From assembly GCA_019279435.1 (NCBI GenBank), contig JAAALK010000084.1, forward strand, positions 12,232,916-12,296,915: a stretch of 64,000 nucleotides of DNA. Direction: 5' to 3'. Both the position numbers and the translations under genes were made by a program. The notes beneath the pieces were generated by a model that was not told the DNA's origin, did no database searches, and saw only the letters and a list, made by a program, of their open reading frames with translations. This stretch comes from Zizania palustris (taxonomy: Eukaryota > Streptophyta > Magnoliopsida > Poales > Poaceae). Positions 1 to 9,409 of this stretch are shown here, in pieces; within the stretch, counting starts at the first letter, position 1; every line of letters starts with the position of its first letter.

Positions 1-454
1 AAACTAACAAACGAAGTGTTTGCGAAGCAAACTGTTCTAAGCCTCCGAAAGGATAATAACTTAGAATAGTTCGAAAGTGTGTATTGAATAACTTGTATTC
101 GGTCCGTATTACAGGGTAAAATGGGGGGTATTTATAGGCCCAAACATTAAGGAAAAGACCTCTTTATCCCTCTATTACAACCGACATAGTGCAAACTATT
201 CGGTACCCTTGATAGGGCTAAAATGGTAAAAGACTAATCTAATGAGAAAGAAGACAAGTCTTCCATCTTAGCTGGCGAAAAAGATCTTGGGAAAGTCTAT
301 GTTCGAAGATATACTCCGAACTGGGGTCTATCTTCGTACTTCGAACTTGACTCAGAACATCTTCGAAGATGAATGTCTAGAAACCTTCGAATCCATTGCC
401 TGCTTTTGTCCTGTTGCAGCAATAACCCTGAGGATGGAATATTTTCCCCCAACA
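1..454 (-). repeat. Element A downstream (3') LTR, truncated by window start
   Basis: Matches 10895-11348 almost base for base and ends in CCCCCAACA at 454, the inverse of the TGTTGGGGG start seen on the minus strand. About 42 bp are missing at the left because the window begins inside the LTR. The polypurine tract on the minus strand is the complement of the bases just after 454 (GAGGGGCTAC reading into the LTR). The small ORF at 287-541 is LTR sequence and not a gene. Confidence 0.95.
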
Positions 455-659
455 GTAGCCCCTCGAATACGCTTCTCCGCTAAATCTGTAATTGTTAGGA
501 GAGCAGTATACGCAAGAAAAATAATCATGCGTAGGGGTTAGCAGTTTTAAATCATCTCCGAACTATACGGAGATGCAAGCTTCGAATTGGTTCTTGGTGA
601 AGTTACATTCGAAGTAACTTAGAACTATCTAAAGAAAACCGAAAACTTTTCAGACTTAG

Positions 660-800
660 AAGAAATAGCCGTTAGTCTCTTTCTTATAATGGAAGTTATG
701 CGGCGTGTTATTTTCGGAGGAAAGTAACGGGTAAGAATGCGAAACAGTAGAGTTAAACGGTAACAAACGGGATGTCTAGGCTATAAATAGAAGGCCTAGA
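660..800 (+). promoter_or_regulatory. Promoter of the element A antisense gene (TATA box plus AACGG cluster)
   Basis: A TATAAAT box lies at 782-788, about 120 bp upstream of the ATG at 903. Upstream are CCGTTA at 669-674 and AACGG at 726-730, 756-760 and 766-770. The same layout stands before the homologous genes of elements B and C, where the surrounding sequence has drifted, which supports real function. AACGG/CCGTT is the core of plant MYB-binding sites, including the mitosis-specific activator type; that link is inference. The rest of 455-902 holds the polypurine region next to the LTR and an otherwise featureless leader rich in TTCGAA words. Confidence 0.7.
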
Positions 801-902
801 CCATTCCAGAATACATTTTCATCGCTTCCTTGCAATCAAAAAACTTTTGAGCCCTTTGAGCCCTAGCCTCCATCTTCCTTCTGAGTAGATCCATCAACCT
901 CC

Positions 903-3900
903 ATGGCGAAAACCAAAGGTTCAGGACCTTCGACTTTGGCTAGGCAGCAAGCTGCGGCTGCAGCGGCGGTGGCGGCGATGGCGACATTAGCCCCGGCATC
1001 CGCAACAGCATCCATGGCGGCAAGAGGGGGAAATCCCCAAAATGTCGATGATCAAGGTCTCTGCCCGCCATCAACGAAATACTTGGATCAATCTTTCCAA
1101 CTGGGGCCTTCTACCTGCAAAAGAGAATCACTGGCGATCGCAGTAGAAGGGAAAATTAGTACCGGAGTCATGATCCGGAAGCCTGGCAAAGAAATGATCC
1201 CGTCGCCAAGACCCGGAGAAGTGGTCGTTTTCGAAGCCTTCTTCGAAGCTGGCTTGGGCCTTATAGCAGTGGACTTCCTGGCAGAGGTACTCGATTTGTT
1301 CCACATTACCCTTCCTCAGCTTTCTCCAAATGCAGTAGCTCGCTTAGCTATCTTTGAATGGGCGTTGAGAGCCGAAGGCTGTGAGGGGAGGGCAGAGATC
1401 TTCGCTGCACTACATAGAGTGTCATGCCAACCAAAGATCTTCGTAGGCTCCGGAGGTGAAAAAGTAGTAGTAGCTTTCGGAAGTATCAACTTCAGGCTTC
1501 GAGATGAGTATGCCCTTCAGTTTCCTGCTAAGGCCATCAATGCGAGATGGTATACTGATTGGGTTCTGAGATGGTTTTATGCCGAAGTTGGGGCGAGCAG
1601 TCCTCTGGCCGGACCTCTGAAAGAAATCCAATTCCGGAAGGAAACCTTAGTGCAGCCCAACGAAGGTCAGCTCGAAGCTCGCCTGAACCTGCTTCAGAAA
1701 ATTAGTCGAAGATTAAGTATGCGAGATTTAGCCGAAGAATTCCTCGGTCTGCAAATTTCTCCGCTGATGGCCAACTGGCCTATCATCTTCGAAGAGGATT
1801 CGGAAGGCGGTCTCCGAAAAATCGCTTCAACTTCGAGTCCTGCAGGTAACTTCGAAGACAACATGTATTATACGTATTCATCCGAATAAAAACTAACTTG
1901 ATTCATTTTTTAGCTTCTTCAGCCCCTATTACTTCGGAACAAATAGTAAGGGCTTCGGAGAAGATTTTGGGTGCTCCAACTCCGACTGAAAAGGAATGGA
2001 GAATCAAGTTGGTCGGGAGTTGGGAAAGATTTAACAGAGTGTGGGGAATGTTGGGAATCACTCCGCCTCCGTTGATGGATTGGGTGCCTTCGGAGAAAGG
2101 GCCCAAGAAGAGAAAAGCTGAAATGAGAGCTTCAACCTCCGCCAAAACTCCGATTAAGAAGGTGGCTAAGAAGCCTAAAAAGCCTGCACCTCCGAGCCCA
2201 AGAGCTTCAGCCTCCGATTCTCAAGAGGATGAAGGTAAACTATTAGTGAGGTTGATTGATGAAGATGCAGCTCAAAAAGATATTCATATCGAAGATGCTG
2301 CAGGTATGCCGGAGTCTCAGACTAACCTCGAAGAAGTGAGAACTCCAGATGCTCGAGAGGATTTGCCTCAAGAGGAAGAGCAAATCGAAGCTCCTACGGC
2401 TGAAGGTGAAGTCGAAGTTGCTACGACTTCGGTTTTGGATGAAGGAAGGACTGCTCAAGGAGATACTCCGGCAGTCGAAATTTTGACTCTGGATTCAGAC
2501 GAAGAACTCACCTTCGATCCTCCGAGCAGTCCGATGCTCGCTCGCCACCAAAATGTCGAAGGTAAACTTCGCATAATTTTCTTGTTCTTTTCTGCAAAAT
2601 TTATACAATGTATAATACCTTTGCTTTTGCAGAGCCCTCTTCTGTAGAAGAAGTACGTCGCGAAGATCCAATTCAAGGGCCTTCGACAACTTCGGAGCCA
2701 AACCCTGAAGTCGCTCAAAAGGGGCCTGGAAGGGGTAAAAGACATATAGAACCTCTCCCTGCTCAAGGATCAACTCTGTCTGAATCAACAGACGAGAGTC
2801 AATCTACTGAGGGGGGGCCATCTACTGAAGCTCCGAGGACCTCAGCAGAACGCTCTGGATCTTCGCCAAGCACAGATGACCAAAAAGCTTCGGAAATGCT
2901 CCCTCTTCTAACTCCTTTTTTGGAGCAAAGAACCGGGCTTCGGACTCTGCTCAAACCTTTGGGTCGAGTCAGTCGCGAAGTTGGGGAGACAGAGCTGGTG
3001 GCTATCTTAAGCGAGGCGAGGAGTTCAGAGCTAAACGTTGCCATGGAACGAGCAGCCTACCAGGTACGGAATACCTTCGAAACAATAACAAATTATACAT
3101 GAATAATTTCTTACTTCGGTTTTTTCTTTCTTAGCAAGCGGTCTTGGCCCGTGCTGCAACTTTATCACGCGAGCGTGAAATTGCTCGGCTTCGGGAAGAA
3201 AACGAAGCTCTTCAGCGCAACTTATCTTTCTCCGAAGCTAGAGTAGTTCAAATGAATAATGTGATTTCAGCAGAACGCAGGGCCAGACAAGGTTTGGAGG
3301 CTGCAAATAAAGAGCTCGAGGCAGAAATCGAAAGGGTGCGGCTGGAGCATGCTAATGCGGGGTCCGAACTTGTCAGGCTCCAAGAGGAAGCTAGCCAACT
3401 CCTAAATCAGAAGAATACTTTAACTACGGAGAATGCTAGGCTTTCCGGAGTTCTAGAAGAAACGACTTCGAGCAAGGATGCGTTAATTGAAGAAAAGCTT
3501 AAGTCCGAGAAGGTAGCTACGGAAGTCATAGAACAGATGCTAGGTGTTCTGGAGTACTTCGGTACTACTGGATCACTTCCTTCAGATGACAACGTCACTC
3601 TGCTGCGTCGGTTAAAAAGGATCCAAGGAGTAGCGAAGCAAATGAAGACGGCGGGCATTCGTTACGGAGAACTCTCCGGACAAGTGTCTGCCATCGGACT
3701 ACTTCGTTACTACGAGGACTTGGGCCGATCAATCACTCCGAGCGCAGAGGGCCCTATTACCTTCGACGACGAGCGGCTTCTGACTCCTTCCGAAGGCGTG
3801 ACCGCTGCCTGGCAGGCCTTCCAAGCTTCATGGAGAGCCGAAGGTCGCACTGCGATCAAGGCTTGGATCGACGAAGGGCAACGCCAAAAACAAGTTCGGA

Positions 3901-4505
3901 ACCAAGCTTCAAGCAGTCAGCCTCCTCCGAACCCGCAGGTTTAGAAATAATCTAGGATTCTTGACTATGTAAAGCTTCATGTTTATGAACATTTATCAAT
4001 GAAAATTTGTTTATCATATTTTTAGGCTTTGTCTCATACGGAAGATATCGAAGTGTTAGAAATTAACAACGAACTTCGCTCATTATGGAACACCTTCGAA
4101 CTTCTAAAGACTTACAAGCGTCCTCGATTTTTAATTCCTCGAGATAGCTCCGGTGTAATTGCGCCCGAAGTAATCAAAGATATACTGTCTTATATTAAAG
4201 AGGAAGAAAAAGAGGTTAGCTTGAACACTTCGTCTTCTGAGGGCGTTACCTGGTCTGAAAATGAAGATGAAGCTCAAAATAAAAGATCTGAAGATCTTAG
4301 AAGCTGGGAAAGGAGCCCCGAACGACTTCGAACTTGGGCCGAGCTTCAGCAGGAACAAAAAGACTTTAGAGCATCGAAGGGAGGCCGGAGGATTAAACGC
4401 AAAGTTGTTAGAACTCTCGGCAGTGGAACTAGTCGTTCCAACCCTGGTTTTAGAAATCGAAGAGGTCTTCAATTCCTTCTTGGTATAGATACCAATTTTT
4501 CCTGA
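903..4505 (+). CDS. Antisense five-exon gene of element A; Tat extra-ORF protein, 1101 aa, intact
   Basis: Exons 903-1845, 1914-2561, 2633-3063, 3135-3938 and 4026-4505 join into 3306 nt with no stop before TGA at 4503-4505. All four introns are GT-AG, 68, 71, 71 and 87 bp long, with phases 1, 1, 0 and 0. The residues up to about 314 resemble the Pfam 'putative gypsy type transposon' family (PF04195), with the motif VVVFEAFFEAGLGL. A basic NLS-like stretch with KKRK follows near residues 376-405. Residues 400-670 are acidic, Ser/Pro/Glu-rich linker. Residues 675-830 form a strong coiled coil rich in Glu, Leu and Arg, followed by a conserved region (GVLEYFGTTGSLPSDD) and a C-terminal exon of 159 residues. 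The start is chosen because MAKTKGS matches MVKTKGS in element B. The role is unknown; a nuclear DNA-, RNA- or chromatin-related function is inference. The gene lies opposite to gag-pol and converges on it. Confidence 0.85.
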
Positions 4506-4894
4506 TGTAATTGTAACCATATTCATTTGATTAATAAATATCGATTCAAAATTGTCTCCTTACTTATTAGCCCCTCTTTGGGTGTAAGCAACTTCGAACT
4601 TCATTCGAAGATGGTTAGGCACAAAGGAAAACTTCGGAGTACAATTTTGGGGATTCGGAGCCCCTATACAATTTAAAGATCTTTTAAAATCTTATAAAAT
4701 ATCTTCGACTACTTGCAGTACGAAGAATGGCAACTTAGTACCCTTTGTATTTTGAAAGAAATCACTTGAGATAACTTTCAAGACACCTTTAGTATCTTAG
4801 ATAATTTGTCACTTGGGACTATGTTGACAGATATTCGAAGCTCATGGTTCAAACTCTGTTTTGCTTTGGCCATCTTCGGCTCTTTTTTGCAAAT
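4506..4894 (+). terminator. 3' flank of the antisense gene with a candidate poly(A) signal
   Basis: An AATAAA hexamer at 4533-4538 lies about 28 bp after the stop codon and is a plausible polyadenylation signal. The rest of this stretch has no ORF I trust. It is conserved with 18776-19140 of element B: both contain a TAGCCCCTCTTTGGGT motif and runs of TTCGAA and CTTCGGAG words. It leads directly into the tandem repeats. Confidence 0.45.
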
Positions 4895-5225
4895 ACTAAC
4901 GAACCAATAGTTCGGAATTTACAATGGTCTCTTTGGACTCTTTTTGCGGATGTCTACCAGCCAATGGCTTGGACTCCGTACATTTTGGCCACCTTCAGCT
5001 CTTTTTGCGGAAGTCTACCAGCCAATGGCTTGGACTTCGCATGTTTTGGCCACTTTCGGCTCTTTTTACGGAAGTCTACCAGCCAATGGCTTGGACTCCG
5101 CATGTTTTGGCCACCTTCGGCTCTTTTTGCGGAAGTCTACCAGCCAATGGCTTGGACTCCGCATGGTGTGGTTCTGGGCTCTTTTACGGATGCCTACAAG
5201 CCAGTGGCTTGGACTCCGGATTATG
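4895..5225. repeat. 61-bp tandem repeat array of element A, about 5 copies
   Basis: The phrase ACCAGCCAATGGCTTGGACT recurs at 4956, 5017, 5078 and 5139, exactly 61 bp apart, then once more degenerate near 5196. Each unit also holds TTGGCCACCTTCGGCTC. Tandem arrays between pol and the 3' LTR are known in Tat and Ogre elements. ORFs drawn through this array in several frames are artefacts of repetition. 5226-5395 is a short unique spacer to the end of the integrase frame. Confidence 0.93.
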
Positions 5226-5395
5226 TCAGCCCCACGCGTGAAAATATGACTCATCTTCATGACACTTCCCTCTCGGTCAACCCCGCGGTTCTAGTGCGTC
5301 CACTCGGAAGCTGGAAGTTTATGAGGGGAAGGCACTATCTGGGCCATATGCTTTATTAATTCAGAAGATGATTACACATGATTTACAAGGAGCCC

Positions 5396-6520
5396 CTATG
5401 CGAAGTATCGCTTTAGGTGCTCCGCATGCCAAGTATGCGCTAATTCTTCACCTTCTAAATTAGCAAGTTTAAAAGAGCCAGGACGTCCTGAACGAACAAT
5501 TAGATATGGACCTTCCCATTTATTTCCTAATTTGCCCGACGCTATTACGCTTCGTAGAACAAGATGACCTGGTCTTAGTTCATTGAGCATAACCTTCGGG
5601 TCGAACCAAGCCTTCGTCTGCTGATGATACTTTGATAAATTTGCTACAGCTCGAAGTCTTGTCTCTTCTGATAGATCTAGCAAAGCTTGTCTTTCCTCTT
5701 CGATTTCCGGTTCGGTGCTGCGAAGTGATCCTCCTTTGATCTCCGTTGGAGTCATAGCTTCATCTCCGAATAGTAGTCTGAACGGAGTAAAACCTGTGGA
5801 CCTTGTTTGCGTAGTCCGAATGGACCACAAAATCTTCGGAAGATCTTCGGTCCACAATCCTTTTGCTAGGCCTACTATCCTTCGATTTAAACCTGACAAA
5901 ATATTTCATTGGCTCTTTCTACAGCTCCATTGGACTGAGGATGTCTCACTGCAGCAAAACATAACTGAATGCCTAGATCTTCGCAAAACTTACTGAAAGG
6001 TTCTGCATCGAACTGTGTTCCATTATCAACTATGAGTTGTCTAGGCACTCCGAACCGGCAAATGATATTCTTCCAAAAGAATTTTTGTACATTGTTCGAA
6101 ATGATAGCTGTTAAGGGCTCTGCTTCTACCCACTTAGAAAAATATTCAATAGCTACCACTGCGAACTTCAGATTTCCTTTGGCTACTGGAAAGGGACCAA
6201 TTAAATCCATACCCCATCTGGCCATAGGCCATACCGGAGCAATAACTTGAAGAGCTGTTGGTGGGCGATGACTTCGTCGACCCATCCACTGACATCCTTG
6301 ACAAGTGCGGACTAAGCTCTCCGCATCAGCTGTTATTGTAGGCCAATAAAGCCCCTGGCGAAGTGTTTTTCCTGCCAAAGCTCGAGCGGCTAAATGGCTA
6401 CCGCAAAGGCCTTCATGAATTTCTCGAAGTATTTCTTGACCTTCGGCCTGAGATATACATCGGAGTAGAGGGGAACATACTCCGGCCTTATATAAAATAC
6501 CGTTGATTAATTTGATAATT
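5396..6520 (-). pseudogene. Element A integrase, frameshifted
   Basis: The two main pieces are 6378-5887 and 5899-5396. Upstream of 6378 the frame continues to about 6520 in a different phase from the RT frame, so a 1-nt shift near 6517 separates integrase from RNase H. Visible parts are the zinc-binding CQGCQW segment, the catalytic core with D in WGMDLIGPF, D in VDNGTQF and E in NGAVERAN, and a C-terminal region ending in the conserved HAEHLKRYFA. A second shift lies near 5890-5900, just after the catalytic E. No chromodomain is present, as expected for Tat. The enzyme would join element cDNA to host DNA in the nucleus but cannot be made whole from this copy. Confidence 0.88.
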
Positions 6521-9409
6521 TCTAGCCCTGAGCTTCAATCTTGAAAGCTGTGGCTCATCAGGCAAATTTGTTCCTCCTTGTAAGAATTCCATGATCGAAT
6601 TTTTCCAATCTGCACTTGGAATGCAAAGAATCTCTGCGGAAGGAATTTGTGGCACCGAAGGTGTACTGAGTTCTTCATAGAAAGCTTCTTCTGGTACATC
6701 CACAGCTCCGGCTGCAGCTTTCGCTAAGATATCCGCTTGCACATTTTCTGCTCTTGGTATACTCCGAATGGAAATACCTTTGAAGTGTGCTTCGATCTTA
6801 CGGATTTCTTCAAAGTACTTCGCAAGCTGTGGATGTCGAACCTGGAAACTTTTATCTATGTGCCCTGCTACTATCTGAGAATCTGTCTTTATAACAATTC
6901 TTGTAGTCCCTAGAGCACGTGCTTTTCGAAGTCCCAGTAAAATCCCTTCATACTCCGCTATATTATTGGTAGACTTAAAGTTGAGTCTTGCGGAGTACAT
7001 TGCTCTTTGCCCTGAAGGCGAAATTAATACTGCTCCAATGCCTGCTCCGGATGCTTGAAAAGCCCCATCGGAATAAACAGTCCAAAGTCCGTCACTTGAC
7101 TTCTCCGGAACCAAGATTGCAGGTGGAGTCCATTCTGCTACAAAATCTACTAAGACTTGTGACTTGATTGCTGTCCTTGCCAGAAAAGATATACCGAAGG
7201 GTGCTAGCTCAACTGCCCACTTCCCAATTCTTCCTGTGGAATCTTTACTTCGGAGCATATCTCCCAAAGGATACGAAGTTGGTACAATTACATTGTGAGC
7301 CAAAAAATAATGCCTTAATTTCCTCGAAGCCATTACCAGAGCATAAACGAACTTCTCAAGTTCGGAGTATCTTGTCTTCGCTCCTGATAATGCTTCGGAT
7401 ACAAAATAAACAGGATTTTGTACCAACTTCCCACTGCAATTCAATTCTCTAACAAGGACTGCACTGACAGCAGAGCCTGTAGCCGCAAGGTACAAAAGTA
7501 GGGTTTCGTCCGCAGTAGGCACCGTGAGTGTAGCAAGATTGCTCAAATAATCTTTAATATCTTCGAAGCTTTTCTGACACTCCGGTGTCCATGCAAAATC
7601 TTCGGACCCTTTCAATGCTTTAAATATAGGAAAGCTTCTCTTCGCAGACCTTGACAAAAACCTGCTAAGTGCTGCTAGACGCCCAGCCAGCTTTTGCACT
7701 TGCTTTAAATTTTCCGGAGGAGCCATCTTTTGCAGCGCAGTTATTTGAGTAGGGCTAGCTTCAATCCCTCTACTTGAAACTAAGTATCCTAACAACTTTT
7801 CAGCCTTAGCTCCGAAGATACATTTTTCGGGGTTAAGACGGATCCCACATGCCCGAAGGCTATTGAATGTTTCTGCTAAGTCTAGGCTATGTTGGTGCTT
7901 TAAAGCACTCTTTATTACAATATCATCCATGTAGGCCTCCACATTGCGACCTAACTGATGACCTAGAGCTTTAGCAACTAATCTCGAAAAAGTAGCTCCG
8001 ACATTTCTCAAGCCAAAGGGCATCCTTACATAACAAAAGACTCCCGAAGGAGTTACAAAGCTTGTCTTGATTTCATCTTCGCGCTTCAACCATATTTGAT
8101 GATAACCAGAATACGCGTCAAGGAAGCTTAGTAACTCCGAACCTGCAGTGGAGTCGACCAGTTGATCAATTCGGGGCATGGGGTAGGGGTCACGAGGGCA
8201 TGCTTTATTCAAGGATGTGAAATCGATGCACATGCGCCACTTTCCGGAAGACTTCTTCCTGACGAAGACTGGGTTGGCTAGCCATTCTGTGTGAGTCACT
8301 TCTCTGATAATCCCAGCCTTCAACAGCTTTTCAACTTCATCTTTGGCAAGAGCATCTCTTTCTGCAGACATCTTTCGAAGTCCTTGCCTGACAGGCCTGG
8401 CCTTCGGGTTTACAAGCAAACTATGTTCAATGATATCCCGATCAACTCCGGTGATATCTTCGTCAGACCAAGCGAAGACATCTAAATTTTCTTCCACCAC
8501 CTTTTCCAAGGAGGTTGCAACTTCTGGAGGTAAATCTTTACCAAATTGAAATGTATATTCTTTACCATCTTTCACAATGATCTTCGTTGCAATTTCTCCT
8601 TCAGGACTTGGTCTTGGGAAGGATTTCTTTGAAGCTTCGGAAGGACCTGAAAAATTTTCTTGGTCAACTTGGACATTGTTTACTTGTCTTGGATCAAGAG
8701 GGGGGCCATGACCGTATTCTGCTCTCCGAGCAATGGCTTGATCTCCGAAGACAGTAAGGACTCCTGCTTGTGTGGGCATCTTCATGCACAAATAATTATG
8801 ATGCGCCACAGCTCCGAACTGGTTTAGCATGCCTCTTCCGAAGATGACGTTGTAAGCATACGGGGCATCTACAACATCAAAAATTACTTCCTCAGTTCGA
8901 GCCAACAAACCTTCTCCGAAGGTAACTTTCAGGCCTATTTGGCCGAGCGCATCAAGCGGAGGTCCTGCGAAGCCTTGCAGAGGACGAGCCGCTGGAAGAA
9001 GATGTTTCCTGGAAATGCATAACTGATCGAAGGCTTGAACAAAAATGATGTCAGCCGAACTGCCTCCGTCGATCAATACTCTTCGAACTTCAGTGCCCGC
9101 AATATCAGCAGTGATAACAAGTGGGTCCGCATGCGGGAATTTAATGCCAGCTGCATCTTCTGTGGAAAAGGATATAGGTACATGAGACCACTCCGGCATA
9201 GCAGATGCAGATGATGAAGTCCCAATGTGTCCCACTTCTCGGACATAGTCTCTTCGCTGTCTTTTTGACATGCTTCTGAGGGTACCTCCTCCGGAGATGG
9301 GGAGGACCACTTTTTTCCCTCGGTCTTGCCCTTCCTCTTGCTTCGGAGGTGGCATAACATTGGCCACCGGAAGATGTCTTGTGGCTTCGAAATTTTCTAT
9401 CCGCGCCAC
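6488..9409 (-). CDS. Element A protease, reverse transcriptase, RNase H and second RNase H segment of pol
   Basis: One open frame of 973 residues. The protease active site is IDGGSS near residue 114. The RT has the catalytic YMDD at 7923-7934 (about residue 490). The RT-linked RNase H follows but reads LYLAATGSAVSAVL where active enzymes have an Asp-containing CDASG-type motif, so its first catalytic acid seems lost. A second RNase H at about residues 770-900 begins with VYSDGAF and keeps acidic residues in NIAEYEG, KTDSQ and near NVQADILA. This matches the extra archaeal-type RNase H known in Tat elements. The frame ends at a 1-nt shift before integrase. The ATG at 9409 is unlikely to be the true start, since the gag frame runs into this region. 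Confidence 0.9.
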   Translation of the reverse strand: MARIENFEATRHLPVANVMPPPKQEEGQDRGKKVVLPISGGGTLRSMSKRQRRDYVREVGHIGTSSSASAMPEWSHVPISFSTEDAAGIKFPHADPLVITADIAGTEVRRVLIDGGSSADIIFVQAFDQLCISRKHLLPAARPLQGFAGPPLDALGQIGLKVTFGEGLLARTEEVIFDVVDAPYAYNVIFGRGMLNQFGAVAHHNYLCMKMPTQAGVLTVFGDQAIARRAEYGHGPPLDPRQVNNVQVDQENFSGPSEASKKSFPRPSPEGEIATKIIVKDGKEYTFQFGKDLPPEVATSLEKVVEENLDVFAWSDEDITGVDRDIIEHSLLVNPKARPVRQGLRKMSAERDALAKDEVEKLLKAGIIREVTHTEWLANPVFVRKKSSGKWRMCIDFTSLNKACPRDPYPMPRIDQLVDSTAGSELLSFLDAYSGYHQIWLKREDEIKTSFVTPSGVFCYVRMPFGLRNVGATFSRLVAKALGHQLGRNVEAYMDDIVIKSALKHQHSLDLAETFNSLRACGIRLNPEKCIFGAKAEKLLGYLVSSRGIEASPTQITALQKMAPPENLKQVQKLAGRLAALSRFLSRSAKRSFPIFKALKGSEDFAWTPECQKSFEDIKDYLSNLATLTVPTADETLLLYLAATGSAVSAVLVRELNCSGKLVQNPVYFVSEALSGAKTRYSELEKFVYALVMASRKLRHYFLAHNVIVPTSYPLGDMLRSKDSTGRIGKWAVELAPFGISFLARTAIKSQVLVDFVAEWTPPAILVPEKSSDGLWTVYSDGAFQASGAGIGAVLISPSGQRAMYSARLNFKSTNNIAEYEGILLGLRKARALGTTRIVIKTDSQIVAGHIDKSFQVRHPQLAKYFEEIRKIEAHFKGISIRSIPRAENVQADILAKAAAGAVDVPEEAFYEELSTPSVPQIPSAEILCIPSADWKNSIMEFLQGGTNLPDEPQLSRLKLRARNYQINQRYFI

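Noticed and set aside
287..541. 84-codon ORF
   Set aside because: Lies across the LTR end; the LTR copy at 11181 breaks differently. Chance frame.
4844..5359. Overlapping ORFs of 100-170 codons in the A repeats
   Set aside because: Products of the 61-bp tandem array in several frames with no codon conservation.
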